Shown: piece after piece, positions 45,099-54,259 of the stretch
Position numbering within the stretch: position 1 is the first letter of the stretch
How the letters are laid out: the number at the start of each line of letters is the position of its first letter
Source: Nocardioides sp. Root1257
GTDB lineage: Bacteria > Actinomycetota > Actinomycetes > Propionibacteriales > Nocardioidaceae
Direction: 5' to 3'
Assembly: GCF_001425175.1 (NCBI RefSeq)
Contig: NZ_LMDV01000008.1
Coordinates: 977,494-1,041,493, forward strand
DNA length: 64,000 bases
Position numbers and translations under genes: made by a program
The notes under the pieces: generated by a model
Databases searched by the model: none
Seen by the model: the letters and a program-made list of their open reading frames with translations, nothing else
What the model was told of the DNA's origin: nothing

Positions 45099-45893
45099 AT
45101 GACGACCCTGCTGGTCGCCGCCGGCCAGGCCGCGTCCGTCTCCGGCGACCTCGCCGCCAACGTCGCGACCGCCGCTCGGCTGACCGGCTTGGCCGCGACC
45201 CAGGGGGTGCGGCTGCTGGTGCTGCCCGAGGCGTTCCTGACCGGGTACGACGCGGCCGCGTTCGACAGGCCCCTGCTCGACGCCTCCGACCTCGGCTCGT
45301 GGCTCGACCCGGTCCGTGAGGCGGCGTCGGCGGGGACCACGGTCGTCGTCGGCACGGCGCTGCGGCGCGGGGGCGAGCGGCGGCTGTCCCAGGTCGTCGT
45401 GCGCCCGGACGGCACCGCCACCGCGCCGTACGACAAGCAGCACCTGGACGGCCTGGAGAAGCAGGTCTTCACCACCGGCGACCACGGTGCCTCGATCACT
45501 GTCGACGACGTCGAGCTCGGGCTGTCGATCTGCTACGACGGCTGCTTCCCCGAGCACGCGCAGGCCGCCGCCCGCGACGGCGCGATGGGCTACCTCAGCT
45601 CGTCGGCGTACTTCCCGGGCGGCGCGCACCGCCGCGACCTCTACTACGCCGCCCGCGCGGTCGAGAACGGGATGTACGTCGTGTTCTCCGGCCTCACGGG
45701 TCGGTGCGGTGCCTACGAGTTCATCGGCGGCTCCGCGGTCTACGACCCGGAGGGCCGGCCGCTCGCCCGGCTCGCCGACGAGGAGGGCCTGGCGATCGCG
45801 GAGCTCGACACCGAGGTCGTCGCCCAGACCCGCGCGGCCCACACGATGACCGCCGACCACCGCGACGACCTGGGGCCGCGCGTCCGTGGCTAG
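45099..45893 (+). CDS. Carbon-nitrogen hydrolase (nitrilase superfamily)
   Basis: 264 residues with the Glu-Lys-Cys triad: Glu in LLVLPEAFLTGY near residue 45, Lys in APYDKQHLDGLEKQ near residue 112, Cys in GLSICYDGCFPEHAQ near residue 147. It hydrolyses a small amide or nitrile; the substrate is unknown. It stands 67 bases after rnhA. Its TAG stop shares the CTAG tetranucleotide with the stop of the convergent propeller lipoprotein gene. Confidence 0.87.
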   Translation: MTTLLVAAGQAASVSGDLAANVATAARLTGLAATQGVRLLVLPEAFLTGYDAAAFDRPLLDASDLGSWLDPVREAASAGTTVVVGTALRRGGERRLSQVVVRPDGTATAPYDKQHLDGLEKQVFTTGDHGASITVDDVELGLSICYDGCFPEHAQAAARDGAMGYLSSSAYFPGGAHRRDLYYAARAVENGMYVVFSGLTGRCGAYEFIGGSAVYDPEGRPLARLADEEGLAIAELDTEVVAQTRAAHTMTADHRDDLGPRVRG

Positions 45894-47386
45894 CTAGCCA
45901 GCTCGGGGAACCGCACCAGCCCCACGTCGTTGCGGGGGCCGAGCGGCTTCTGCGGGCCCTCCATGAGCTCGGGGTCGCCCTCGACGGAGCGGTTGCGGGC
46001 CAGCACCAGCTGGTCGCCGTCGAGGACCATCAGCGGTCGGCCGACGAGCCCCGCGTCCTGCGCGTCGTCGAGGGCCCACCGGCCGGCGACCTCGCCGGTC
46101 TCGACATCGATCGCCAGCAGGTCGCCGGACTGCCCGGACGACATGGACGTGTAGAGCAGGGTCCCGTCGGGACTGAGGCCGCCGATCCCGAACGACACCC
46201 AGTCGACGTCGCCGTGGCGCAGTCCCATGATGTCGACCCGCCGAGTCCAGACGTACTCGCCGGTCAGCGGTCGGTAGCGGCTGATGCCGTGGAAGTCCTC
46301 GAAGATGATCTCGTCGCCGACCACGACCATGCCGTGCGGGTTGCCGGACCCGAGGTCGTTCACCCCGATCCGCATCTGGTGGTAGTTCTTGCTGTTGGTG
46401 CTCGGCTTGGCCAGCTGGTGGGCGCGGATCTTGCCGGTGTCGGGGTCGAGCACCCACAGGTGGAGCATCTCCTGGGACTGGCTGTCCCACGCGTTGCGGG
46501 TGACGTAGCGCCCGTCGACGAGGCTGAGGTCGACGTAGTCGGCCCCCTGCCCACGGGCGAAGTCCGTGACGGGGTGCGTCCACAGGACCTTGCCCGTGGT
46601 CGGGTCGACGCCGGCGATGACGTCGGTGCCGATCACGTTGTTGGTGTTGATGGCCAGGCTCACGACGTCGCTGCCGTCGATCGGGGTGATGCCGACGATC
46701 TCCGGGTGCTTGCCCGGCAGCCGCTGCAGCCAGACGACCGTGTGCACGCTGCCGTCGTCGTTGACGACGCCCAGGCCGTCCTCGGTGGCGAGGTACTGGA
46801 CGTCGCCGTCGCTGCGCATCGCCGTCGCGGCGCCGTAGCTGCCGAGCAGGATGTCGTCGACCACCTCGCCGGTCCGGGTGTCGATGGTGACCAGGCGGTC
46901 GCCCCAGGCGTCGAGGTCCTTGGCCGCGGTCTCCGGGTAGACGAAGCTCCACCGGTGGTCGCCGTGCGCGGACGTGCCCGTGTAGTCCGGCAGCTCGCCG
47001 TGCATGTCGACCGGGGACTTCCACAGCGTCGAGCCGTCGGTCATCGAGATCCCGAGCATGGTGTCCTGCGCCTGGTAGACCGCGACGTCGCCGTCGACGA
47101 AGAGCGCCTGCGACCGGACGTCGTAGTCGTCGGACTCGTCGGTCCTGGCGCTGCGGATCAGCCAGACGGGCTCCAGCAGCGGCTCCGTGATCGGGCCGTT
47201 GGTGTCGACCGGGTCCGGGAGGTCCGGGTTGGGTGGGAAGGTCGGGCTCGCCGATGCCTCGGCCTGGGGCCGCTTGTCGCCCTCCGGCTCCGAGCCGTCC
47301 CCGCTGCAGGCAGCGGTCAGGACGACGGTGAGCGCAGCGATCGTGGCGACCGCCGCCCGGCGGCGGGTCAGATCGTGGTCACCCAT
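45890..47386 (-). CDS. PQQ-like beta-propeller lipoprotein
   Basis: 498 residues. Twin arginine-like start and hydrophobic core end in a TAACSG lipobox (Cys29). Repeats such as DGSTLWKSPVDM, DPTTGKVLWTHPV, RPLTGEYVWTRRV and DVETGEVAGRWAL are PQQ-like propeller blades, each with the G-x-V-x-W tryptophan. This gives a scaffold outside the membrane, without visible catalytic residues. ATG 47386 overlaps the end of the zincin lipoprotein gene by 19 bases, so the two are co-translated and probably act together, for example as a peptidase with a docking propeller. Confidence 0.82.
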   Translation of the reverse strand: MGDHDLTRRRAAVATIAALTVVLTAACSGDGSEPEGDKRPQAEASASPTFPPNPDLPDPVDTNGPITEPLLEPVWLIRSARTDESDDYDVRSQALFVDGDVAVYQAQDTMLGISMTDGSTLWKSPVDMHGELPDYTGTSAHGDHRWSFVYPETAAKDLDAWGDRLVTIDTRTGEVVDDILLGSYGAATAMRSDGDVQYLATEDGLGVVNDDGSVHTVVWLQRLPGKHPEIVGITPIDGSDVVSLAINTNNVIGTDVIAGVDPTTGKVLWTHPVTDFARGQGADYVDLSLVDGRYVTRNAWDSQSQEMLHLWVLDPDTGKIRAHQLAKPSTNSKNYHQMRIGVNDLGSGNPHGMVVVGDEIIFEDFHGISRYRPLTGEYVWTRRVDIMGLRHGDVDWVSFGIGGLSPDGTLLYTSMSSGQSGDLLAIDVETGEVAGRWALDDAQDAGLVGRPLMVLDGDQLVLARNRSVEGDPELMEGPQKPLGPRNDVGLVRFPELAS

Positions 47387-48714
47387 TGCTGCACCTTCCC
47401 GAAGAGCTCGTCGGCGTCCTGGAAGCCGAGCTGCATGGCGGCGTCCTGGGCCGTCTTGCTGTACGCCGTCCTCGCGAACCGGAGCACGGCCGCGCGGCCG
47501 CCCCGCGACTCGACGTACCCGTAGACGGCACAGGCGCAGCCGTAGTTGGTGCTGGTGGTCGCCGGATCCTGGAAGACGTCCGAGTCGACCCCGTTGGCCC
47601 CTCGCATGCGGGCCCGGAAGCCGCCGAAGCCCGAGCGGACCAGTGGCCAGTAGAAGCTGTCGGAGCGCAGCCCGGCCAGCCCACCGAGCTCCGCCCACAT
47701 GGCCAGGCCCTCGGTCGGCCAGGGGTCGGCGTCGCCCCACTGGAACGCCAGCCCGTGGATGGTCTCGTGCAGCGCGACGCCGCGGAGCCGGTCGGCCGAC
47801 TCGAGCGCCGCCGGGTGCAGGATGAGGCGCGCCCCGGCGTACGCCGCCTTGGACCCCGCGCCCTCGCCGGACTTGGCGGCCTGGGTCGGGTCGATGTAGC
47901 CGACGCGCATCGCGAGCCCGTCGCGCTCGCGGATGTTGCGACTGTTGTCGACCTGGCCGTAGAGGCGGCTGTCGGGGTCGGTGAACGCGAAGTAGGCCTT
48001 GGTCACGCCCGCCGGCGGAGCGATGACCTCCATCGCCTGCGCGACTCCCTCGTCGATGGTCGGCAGGGCCGCCCGGACCCGGGCGATGTCCTGACCGAGG
48101 GCGACCACGAGGACGTGGTCTCCCTCGACGACCTCCCAGTCACCCGGGAGGTCCCACGGGGCCGGACTGGTGGCGTCGGAGGGTGCGTTGTCGATCTCGG
48201 AGATCTGGACCGCGGCGTCGGGGTCGTCCTTGACCAGGGTGGCGCTGTAGATCTGCAGCGCCGGTCGGCTGTCGACCCCGGTGATCTGATGGGTCAGCGC
48301 CATGTAGGCGTCGACCTCGAGCCGACCGCCACTCGCGTTGATCTGGCGACCCAGGCTCTCGTCGAAGGCGAACCCGATGTCGTCCATCGGGTAGTGCGCC
48401 AGGTTGTCCAGCCGCTGCTGCCAGACCGGCCGTCGGATCGACGGCGCGATCGCCTTCAGCGAGTCGACGTCGGCACCACGGACGGCCGCGTTGAGCCGGC
48501 CGACGAGGTCGTCGATGTCGGCCTGGGTGATGACGGTGCCGGCGTCCTGCTCGTGGACGATCGGACCGCTCGCCGAGGCGCTGGGCGACGCACTGCCCTT
48601 CGTCGACGGCGTGTCACCACCGCCGCCGGAGCAGCCGGTCGTCACGAGCAGCCCACCCGCGCCGAGCAGGAGCGTGCGTCTGTCGAAGCGTGCAGAGTCC
48701 GTCGAGCGAGCCAT
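47368..48714 (-). CDS. Secreted zinc metallopeptidase-like lipoprotein
   Basis: 448 residues. FDRRTLLLGAGGLLVTTGC carries both a twin-arginine pair and a lipobox (Cys28), so Tat export and lipidation are likely. The HEXXH zinc motif is in VALHETIHGLAFQW near residue 325, with a downstream WPTEGLAMWAELGG that gives the third ligand of a gluzincin (peptidase MA-like). The N-terminal 300 residues have no family I recognise. Substrate is unknown. The gene is first of a two-gene unit with the overlapping propeller lipoprotein. Confidence 0.8.
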   Translation of the reverse strand: MARSTDSARFDRRTLLLGAGGLLVTTGCSGGGGDTPSTKGSASPSASASGPIVHEQDAGTVITQADIDDLVGRLNAAVRGADVDSLKAIAPSIRRPVWQQRLDNLAHYPMDDIGFAFDESLGRQINASGGRLEVDAYMALTHQITGVDSRPALQIYSATLVKDDPDAAVQISEIDNAPSDATSPAPWDLPGDWEVVEGDHVLVVALGQDIARVRAALPTIDEGVAQAMEVIAPPAGVTKAYFAFTDPDSRLYGQVDNSRNIRERDGLAMRVGYIDPTQAAKSGEGAGSKAAYAGARLILHPAALESADRLRGVALHETIHGLAFQWGDADPWPTEGLAMWAELGGLAGLRSDSFYWPLVRSGFGGFRARMRGANGVDSDVFQDPATTSTNYGCACAVYGYVESRGGRAAVLRFARTAYSKTAQDAAMQLGFQDADELFGKVQQWVTTI

Positions 48715-48798
48715 CCCGAGTCCCCCGTGACTGTCTTGGCTACGTGGCCCGGATATACCCCGCCCGCCGTACGCCTGAAACCACGACTGCCGGTGGCG

Positions 48799-49974
48799 TC
48801 AGCGGGGTAGCCGCTCCTCGACGAGACCGCGGTTGCCTCCGACCCCGTCGACCGCGCTCCGCACCGAGGCGAGGTGCGCGCCGGTCGCGTCGACGATGCG
48901 GATCGGGTGGCCGGGCGCGTAGTGGTTCCACTGCGTCGGCACGTACGCCGCGCGGGTGACGACCCAGCGGCCGTCGGGCCGCTCGGTGAAGCCGAGGTCG
49001 ACGGTGATGCCCTCGTAGGCGTCCGGTCGCTCGACCTCGTTCTGGGCGACCATGTTGCCCAGGCCGTAGACGACCCACTTGCCGTGGACCCGGGTGATCG
49101 GCTGGACGACGTGCGCGTGCTCGCCGAGCACGACGTCGACGTCCGGCGAGGCGGTCAGGGCCTCGGCGAGCGCGACCTGGTCGGCGTTCGGGAGGTGGTC
49201 GTACTCCGTGCCCCAGTGCACGTGCGCGACCACGATGTCGGCACCGGCTGCCCGGGCCCGGGCAGCCTGCTCGAGGAGGTCGTCCCGGGTCTCGGTGAGC
49301 TGCGAGACGGCCCACCACTGGTCCTCGGGGGTCACGAACCCGTTGAGGCTGTACGTCGCCGCCACCACGCCGATGCGGACGCCGTCGTCCGTGGTGAGGA
49401 TGACCGGCCGACGCCGCTCGGCGGGGCTCCGGAAGGTGCCGACGTGCGGGATCCCGTTGGCCTCGAGGAGGTCAGCGGTCTCCACGACGCCGTCGTACCC
49501 CTGGTCCCAGCTGTGGTTCGACGCGGTGGTGCACGCGTCCCAGCCCATGCTGGCGATCCAGGGGGCGAACTCGCGCGGAGCGGCGAAGACGGGATAGCTC
49601 CGCGGGTGCTGACCGGGGGCCGCGAACGGCACCTCCTCGTGGCAGATCGCGACGTCGGCCCGCTCGATGAGCGGCGCGAGACGCGCGAAGGTCGGGTCGA
49701 GGTCGTACCTCGTGCCGCGGCCCGTGCGCGCGTGGTCCTCGGCCGCGCTGAACCAGACGGTGTTGTGCCACAGCAGGTCGCCGCCCATGACCAGGGACAC
49801 CGTCCGTGGTCCGGGCTCGGCCGCGACCGGGCTCGTCGAGACCGAGGTGGTGCGCGCCGGGCCGCCGATGACCTCGGCCACCTCGTCGAGCGTGCCCGGC
49901 GAAGCGGAGCAGGCTGCAAGCAGCGCGATCCCGAGCGCGACGCCGCCGACCGCCAGGCGGCGTCGGATGATCAC
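48799..49974 (-). CDS. CapA-family metallophosphatase-like lipoprotein
   Basis: 391 residues. A lipoprotein signal ends in LLAACSAS. The CapA/PgsA metallophosphoesterase core is visible: LVMGGDLLWHNTV near residue 60, CHEEVPF near 105, TTASNHSWDQGYDG near 145, VVAHVHWGTEYDHLP near 240, and GEHAHVVQPI with YGLGNMV near 280. CapA proteins take part in poly-gamma-glutamate or capsule export; here no other pgs/cap gene is near, so the polymer is unknown. GTG 49974 has CACACT ending 6 bases upstream. Confidence 0.88.
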   Translation of the reverse strand: MIIRRRLAVGGVALGIALLAACSASPGTLDEVAEVIGGPARTTSVSTSPVAAEPGPRTVSLVMGGDLLWHNTVWFSAAEDHARTGRGTRYDLDPTFARLAPLIERADVAICHEEVPFAAPGQHPRSYPVFAAPREFAPWIASMGWDACTTASNHSWDQGYDGVVETADLLEANGIPHVGTFRSPAERRRPVILTTDDGVRIGVVAATYSLNGFVTPEDQWWAVSQLTETRDDLLEQAARARAAGADIVVAHVHWGTEYDHLPNADQVALAEALTASPDVDVVLGEHAHVVQPITRVHGKWVVYGLGNMVAQNEVERPDAYEGITVDLGFTERPDGRWVVTRAAYVPTQWNHYAPGHPIRIVDATGAHLASVRSAVDGVGGNRGLVEERLPR

Positions 49975-50046
49975 CCGACCAGTGTGTCGTGGCCGGGCCG
50001 GCGTGCGGGACACATTGCCGACATCCGCATTTGCAAGACTGCTCAC

Positions 50047-51783
50047 ATGACTCGCTCGAGCGCGCTCGGACCCGACGCCCGCGACCAGGCCCTGGCAGCG
50101 ATGTCCGGCGTCGCGGGGCAGGGCGAGCTCGACGTCCTGGTCGTCGGCGGCGGGATCGTCGGCGTCGGCACGGCCCTGGACGCGGTCACCCGCGGCCTGA
50201 GCACCGGCCTGGTGGAGCAGCGCGACATCGCCAGCGGCACCAGCAGCCGCAGCAGCAAGCTGATCCACGGCGGCCTGCGCTACCTCGAGATGCTCGACTT
50301 CGGCCTGGTCCGCGAGGCGCTCCAGGAGCGCGGCCTGCTGCTCACCCGGCTGGCACCGCACCTGGTCCGACCGGTGCCCTTCCTCTACCCGCTGACCCAC
50401 CGCGGGTGGGAGCGGCCGTACGTCGGCGCGGGGCTCGCGCTCTACGACGGCATGGCGATGCTCGGCAAGGCGGAGATGGGCGTGCCCCGGCACCGGCACC
50501 TCTTCCGGCGCCAGGTCGCCCGGATCGCGCCCGACTTCAAGACCGAGACGATCAGCGGCGCGATCCGCTACTACGACTGCCAGGTCGACGACGCCCGGCT
50601 GGCCCTGACCATCGCCCGGACGGCCGCCGCCCACGGCGCGCACGTCGCGACCCGCGTCCAGGTCGTCGGCTTCCTGCGCGAGGGGGAGCGGGTCGTCGGC
50701 GTACGCGCCCGGGACCTGGAGGCAGGCCCCGACAGCCCCGAGATCGAGATCCGCGCCCGCGTCGTCGTGAACGCTGCCGGCGTCTGGACCGACGAGATCC
50801 AGGAGATGGTCGGCGGCCGCGGCTCCCTGCACGTGCAGGCCTCGAAGGGCATCCACCTCGTCGTGCCGCGCGACCGGATCCGCTCGGAGGCCGGCTTCAT
50901 CGTGCGCACCGAGAAGTCGGTGCTGTTCGTCATCCCCTGGGGACGCCACTGGATCATCGGCACCACCGACACCCCGTGGAGCCTCGACAAGGCGCACCCG
51001 GCCGCGTCGAAGGCCGACATCGACTACATCCTCAACCACGTCAACGCCATCCTCCGGGAGCCGCTGGACCACGAGGACGTCGAGGGCGTGTACGCCGGAC
51101 TGCGTCCGCTGCTCTCCGGGGAGTCGGAGCCGACGTCGCGGATCTCGCGCGAGCACACGGTCGTCACGCCGGTACCCGGGCTCGTCATGATCGCCGGCGG
51201 CAAGCTCACGACGTACCGCGTGATGGGTCGCGACGCCGTCGACGCCGCCGCGCACTCGCTGCGCACCACGGTCAACCTCACCATCCGCGACTCGATCACC
51301 GACCGGGTGCCGTTGCTCGGAGCCGCTGACTGGGAGACGCGCTCGAACCAGAGAGTGTTGCTTGCGCGGCGCTCCGGATTGCACGTCGCCCGGATCGACC
51401 ACCTCCTGGGGCGGTACGGCGGCCTCGTCGACGAGGTCCTCGAGCTCGTCTCGTCGCGTCGATCGCTGGGCGCGCCGCTCGAGGGTGCCGAGGACTACCT
51501 CGCCGCCGAGGTGGTCTACGCCGTCACCCACGAGGGTGCCCGCCACCTCGACGACCTCCTCACCCGTCGTACCCGCATCTCCATCGAGACGTTCGACCGC
51601 GGCGTAGGCGCCGCCCCGGGCGTCGCCGCCCTGATGGCCGGCGAGCTCGGTTGGGACGCCGCCCGCACCGCCGACGAGGTCGACCACTACCGCCGCCGGG
51701 TCGAGGCCGAGCGCCAGTCCCAGCTCAAGCTCACCGACCAGGAGGCCGACGAGGCCCGGGTGAAGGTCGCCGACATCGTCTGA
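50047..51783 (+). CDS. glpD: Glycerol-3-phosphate dehydrogenase
   Basis: 578 residues. The FAD motif is VLVVGGGIVGVGTALDAVTR near residue 30, then SGTSSRSSKLIHGGLRYLE. RYYDCQVDDARL lies near 180, IIGTTDTPW near 300 and the VYAGLRPLL block near 350. The C-terminal DAO_C domain has VVYAVTHEGARHLDDLLTRR. It oxidises glycerol 3-phosphate to dihydroxyacetone phosphate at the membrane and passes electrons to the quinone pool. AAGACT ends 6 bases before ATG 50047. The stop codon is the first three bases of a repeat cluster. No glycerol kinase or transporter gene is adjacent. Confidence 0.95.
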   Translation: MTRSSALGPDARDQALAAMSGVAGQGELDVLVVGGGIVGVGTALDAVTRGLSTGLVEQRDIASGTSSRSSKLIHGGLRYLEMLDFGLVREALQERGLLLTRLAPHLVRPVPFLYPLTHRGWERPYVGAGLALYDGMAMLGKAEMGVPRHRHLFRRQVARIAPDFKTETISGAIRYYDCQVDDARLALTIARTAAAHGAHVATRVQVVGFLREGERVVGVRARDLEAGPDSPEIEIRARVVVNAAGVWTDEIQEMVGGRGSLHVQASKGIHLVVPRDRIRSEAGFIVRTEKSVLFVIPWGRHWIIGTTDTPWSLDKAHPAASKADIDYILNHVNAILREPLDHEDVEGVYAGLRPLLSGESEPTSRISREHTVVTPVPGLVMIAGGKLTTYRVMGRDAVDAAAHSLRTTVNLTIRDSITDRVPLLGAADWETRSNQRVLLARRSGLHVARIDHLLGRYGGLVDEVLELVSSRRSLGAPLEGAEDYLAAEVVYAVTHEGARHLDDLLTRRTRISIETFDRGVGAAPGVAALMAGELGWDAARTADEVDHYRRRVEAERQSQLKLTDQEADEARVKVADIV

Positions 51784-51899
51784 CGGTCGAATCGAGAGTT
51801 GTGACGGTCGAGTCGGGACTTTCGCGCGTTGAATCGGGAGTTCTGGACGCTCGGCGCGCCAGTTCTCCCGACTCGACCGTCAGAAGTCTCGACTCAACC
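51781..51899. repeat. Five-unit direct/inverted repeat cluster after glpD
   Basis: Units 1 and 2 (51781-51800 and 51802-51821) share TGACGGTCGA(A/G)TCG(A/G)GA; unit 3 begins about 51828 (GTTGAATCGGGAGTT). Two inverted units follow. TCCCGACTCGACCGTCA (51866-51882) is the exact complement of 51802-51818, and CAGAAGTCTCGACTCAACC (51881-51899) partly complements unit 1. It can form a nested hairpin and may end the glpD transcript. Confidence 0.75.
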
Positions 51900-51921
51900 T
51901 GCGGGCGCATCCGTTGACAAC

Positions 51922-51935
51922 TAGAACACGTTCCA
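51922..51935. promoter_or_regulatory. KstR-like operator 1
   Basis: TAGAACACGTTCCA, 5 of 6 half-site positions symmetrical, matching the TAGAAC-NN-GTTCTA operator of the steroid-catabolism repressor KstR (TetR family). It overlaps a promoter with TTGACA at 51914-51919 and stands 55 bases before the operon start. Confidence 0.65.
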
Positions 51936-51989
51936 CCGATGCTGGCTCCGTGTGAGATCGAGGTCACACCTGACCCTGGGGAGGGACTC

Positions 51990-53126
51990 GTGACGCAGGC
52001 GCCACCGCCGGCCGACATGAAGATGCAGCGCTCGAGCCGGGATGCGACGACGCTCCCGGGTCATCTCGCCGACTGGCTGGCCACGGTGCTGCCGGACGGC
52101 GCGGACCCGGTCGTCACGCTGCACAGCGGCATCGACGCGAACGGCATGTCGTCGGAGACGATCATCCTCGACGTCGACTGGACCGAGGACGGCCAGGCCC
52201 GGCACGGCGAGTACGTCGCCCGTGTCGCCCCGGCCGCGCACGACCTGCCGGTCTTCGCGCACTACGAGCTCCAGGACCAGTACGACGCGATGCGCATCGT
52301 CGCCGAGCAGACGGCGGTCCCGGTGCCGGCTGTGCGCTGGATGGAGCCGACCGGCGAGGTTCTCGGGACGCCGTTCTTCCTGATGGACCGCATCGAGGGC
52401 GTCGTGCCGCAGGACGTGCTGCCCTACAACTTCGGCGACAACTGGCTGCACGACGCGAGCCGCGAGGACCAGCGCCGCCTGCAGGACAGCTCGGCCCGCG
52501 TGCTCGCCCAGCTGCACGCGATCCCGGACGCCGCCACCACGTTCGACTTCCTCGACCCGGCCAAGCACGGCCACACCGGCGCGACGCTGCTCGAGCGCAA
52601 CATCGCCCGGACCAAGGAGTGGTACGAGTTCGCGGTCGCCGACCTCGGTCGCTCGCCGCTCGTCGAGCGGGCGCTGGCCTGGCTCGACGCCCACATGCCG
52701 ACCACCGACGAGGCCGTCCTGTGCTGGGGCGACTCCCGGATCGGCAACATGATGTACCAGGACTTCGAGCCGGTCGCGGTGCTCGACTGGGAGATGGCCG
52801 CCATCGGCCCGCGCGAGCTCGACGTGTCGTGGATGGCCTTCGCGCACAGCGTGTTCGAGTCGATCACCGGCATCATGGGCATGCCCGGCATGCCGCACTT
52901 CATGCACCAGGACGACCTCAAGGCCGAGTACGAGCGGATCACCGGGGTCACCCTCGGCGACCTGCAGTGGTACGACGTCTACAACGGCGTCCAGTGGTGC
53001 ATCGTCTTCATGCGCACCGGTGCTCGGCAGATCCACTTCGGCGAGATCGAGCGCCCCGACGACATCGAGAGCCTCTTCCACTGCAAGCCGCTGGTCGAGC
53101 GCCTCCTGGACGAGGCGGGCGCGTAG
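51990..53126 (+). CDS. Phosphotransferase family protein (APH/ACAD10-like)
   Basis: 378 residues of the aminoglycoside-phosphotransferase/kinase-like fold, as in the acyl-CoA dehydrogenase-associated proteins. The nucleotide-fold segments EYVARVAPAAHDLPVFAHYE, the catalytic loop LCWGDSRIGNMMYQDF near residue 247 and the metal-binding VLDWEMAAIGPRELDVSWM near residue 264 are present. These kinases phosphorylate hydroxy-acyl or steroid-type substrates in catabolic operons. The KstR-like operator upstream supports a steroid or fatty-acyl role; the substrate is not known. GTG 51990 has an excellent GGGGAGGGA site; an in-frame ATG at 51939 would place the operator against the start. Confidence 0.83.
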   Translation: MTQAPPPADMKMQRSSRDATTLPGHLADWLATVLPDGADPVVTLHSGIDANGMSSETIILDVDWTEDGQARHGEYVARVAPAAHDLPVFAHYELQDQYDAMRIVAEQTAVPVPAVRWMEPTGEVLGTPFFLMDRIEGVVPQDVLPYNFGDNWLHDASREDQRRLQDSSARVLAQLHAIPDAATTFDFLDPAKHGHTGATLLERNIARTKEWYEFAVADLGRSPLVERALAWLDAHMPTTDEAVLCWGDSRIGNMMYQDFEPVAVLDWEMAAIGPRELDVSWMAFAHSVFESITGIMGMPGMPHFMHQDDLKAEYERITGVTLGDLQWYDVYNGVQWCIVFMRTGARQIHFGEIERPDDIESLFHCKPLVERLLDEAGA

Positions 53127-53128
53127 TC

Positions 53129-54235
53129 ATGAACGACATCACTCCGCTGGACGAGTTCCCCCTGCACCAGGCGCCGCTGCCGCTGGCGTACGCCAACAGC
53201 AGCGACCGCAACTTCTACGACCGCTGGTACTTCAACGCGCACGACCGCACGGGCGACATCTTCGTGATCTCCGGGATGGGCTACTACCCCAACCTCGGCA
53301 CCAAGGACGCGTTCCTCCTGGTCGCCCGCAACGGCAAGCAGACCGCGGTCCACCTCTCCGACGTGATGGACCAGGACCGCCTGAACCCGCACGTCGGCAA
53401 CTACCGCGTCGAGGTCGCCGACCCGCTCAAGAAGGTCCGGATCGTCCTCGACGAGACGGACGGGATCGCGGCCGACCTGACCTGGGACGGCACCTGCGAC
53501 GTCATCCAGGAGATGCCGCACGTGCTGCGCTCGGGCAGCCGCGTCACCCTGGACGCCCAGCGCTTCGCGCAGCTGGGCACCTGGAGCGGCACGATCTCCG
53601 TCGACGGCGAGGAGATCGCCGTCGACCCGGCCACCTGGCTCGGCAGTCGGGACCGCTCCTGGGGGATCCGCCCCGTGGGGGAGGCGGAACCTCCGGGAGC
53701 CCCGGCCGACCCGCCCTTCGAGGGCATGTGGTGGCTCTACGTGCCCATGCAGTTCGAGGAGTACGCCGTCTGCCTGATCATCCAGGAGAGCCCGGACGGC
53801 CACCGCACCCTCAACGACTGCACCCGGGTCTGGAAGGACGGCCGCGTCGAGCAGCTCGGCTGGCCGCTCGTGAAGGTCCACTACGCGTCCGGTGGCCGTA
53901 CGCCGACCGGCGCGACGATCCGCTGCACCACGCCCGACGGCACCCCGCTCGTCCTCGAGGTCGAGTCGCGCCTCGCCGTACCCCTCCACGTCGGAGGCGG
54001 GTACGGCGGCGACCCGGACTGGATCCACGGCACCTGGAAGGGCGAGAAGTTCACCGAGCGCGTCACCTACGACATGGCCGACGACGCCGTGAAGGGCCGC
54101 TTCATGTTCGGCTGCGTCGACCACGTCGGTCGCGCGACGGTGGACGGCCAGGAGGGCTTCGGCCTCTTCGAGCACTTCTGCATCGGCCGGCACGACCCGT
54201 CCGGCTTCGCCGACTTCTTCTCCGTCGCCCCCTAA
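53129..54235 (+). CDS. DUF7064/7065-like (CrtC/lipocalin-type) protein
   Basis: 368 residues starting with LDEFPLHQAPLPLAYANSSD, followed by FYDRWYFNAHDRTGDIFVIS and GMGYYPNLGTKDAFLLVAR (about residues 30-70). A second half contains MWWLYVPMQFEEYAVCLIIQ and a C-terminal FEHFCIGRHDPSGFADFF. The pattern resembles the hydroxyneurosporene-synthase/AttH-type double lipocalin fold, which I recall as DUF7064/7065 in actinobacteria. The function is unknown; the family sits in steroid and terpenoid catabolic operons. It starts 2 bases after the phosphotransferase stop and precedes an aldehyde dehydrogenase. Confidence 0.7.
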   Translation: MNDITPLDEFPLHQAPLPLAYANSSDRNFYDRWYFNAHDRTGDIFVISGMGYYPNLGTKDAFLLVARNGKQTAVHLSDVMDQDRLNPHVGNYRVEVADPLKKVRIVLDETDGIAADLTWDGTCDVIQEMPHVLRSGSRVTLDAQRFAQLGTWSGTISVDGEEIAVDPATWLGSRDRSWGIRPVGEAEPPGAPADPPFEGMWWLYVPMQFEEYAVCLIIQESPDGHRTLNDCTRVWKDGRVEQLGWPLVKVHYASGGRTPTGATIRCTTPDGTPLVLEVESRLAVPLHVGGGYGGDPDWIHGTWKGEKFTERVTYDMADDAVKGRFMFGCVDHVGRATVDGQEGFGLFEHFCIGRHDPSGFADFFSVAP

Positions 54236-54259
54236 CCGCCTGCCATCCAGGAGACCAGC

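Noticed and set aside
48799..51687. Long minus-strand frame over glpD joined to capA
   Set aside because: The portion over glpD is antisense shadow; capA starts at GTG 49974 with a lipoprotein signal.
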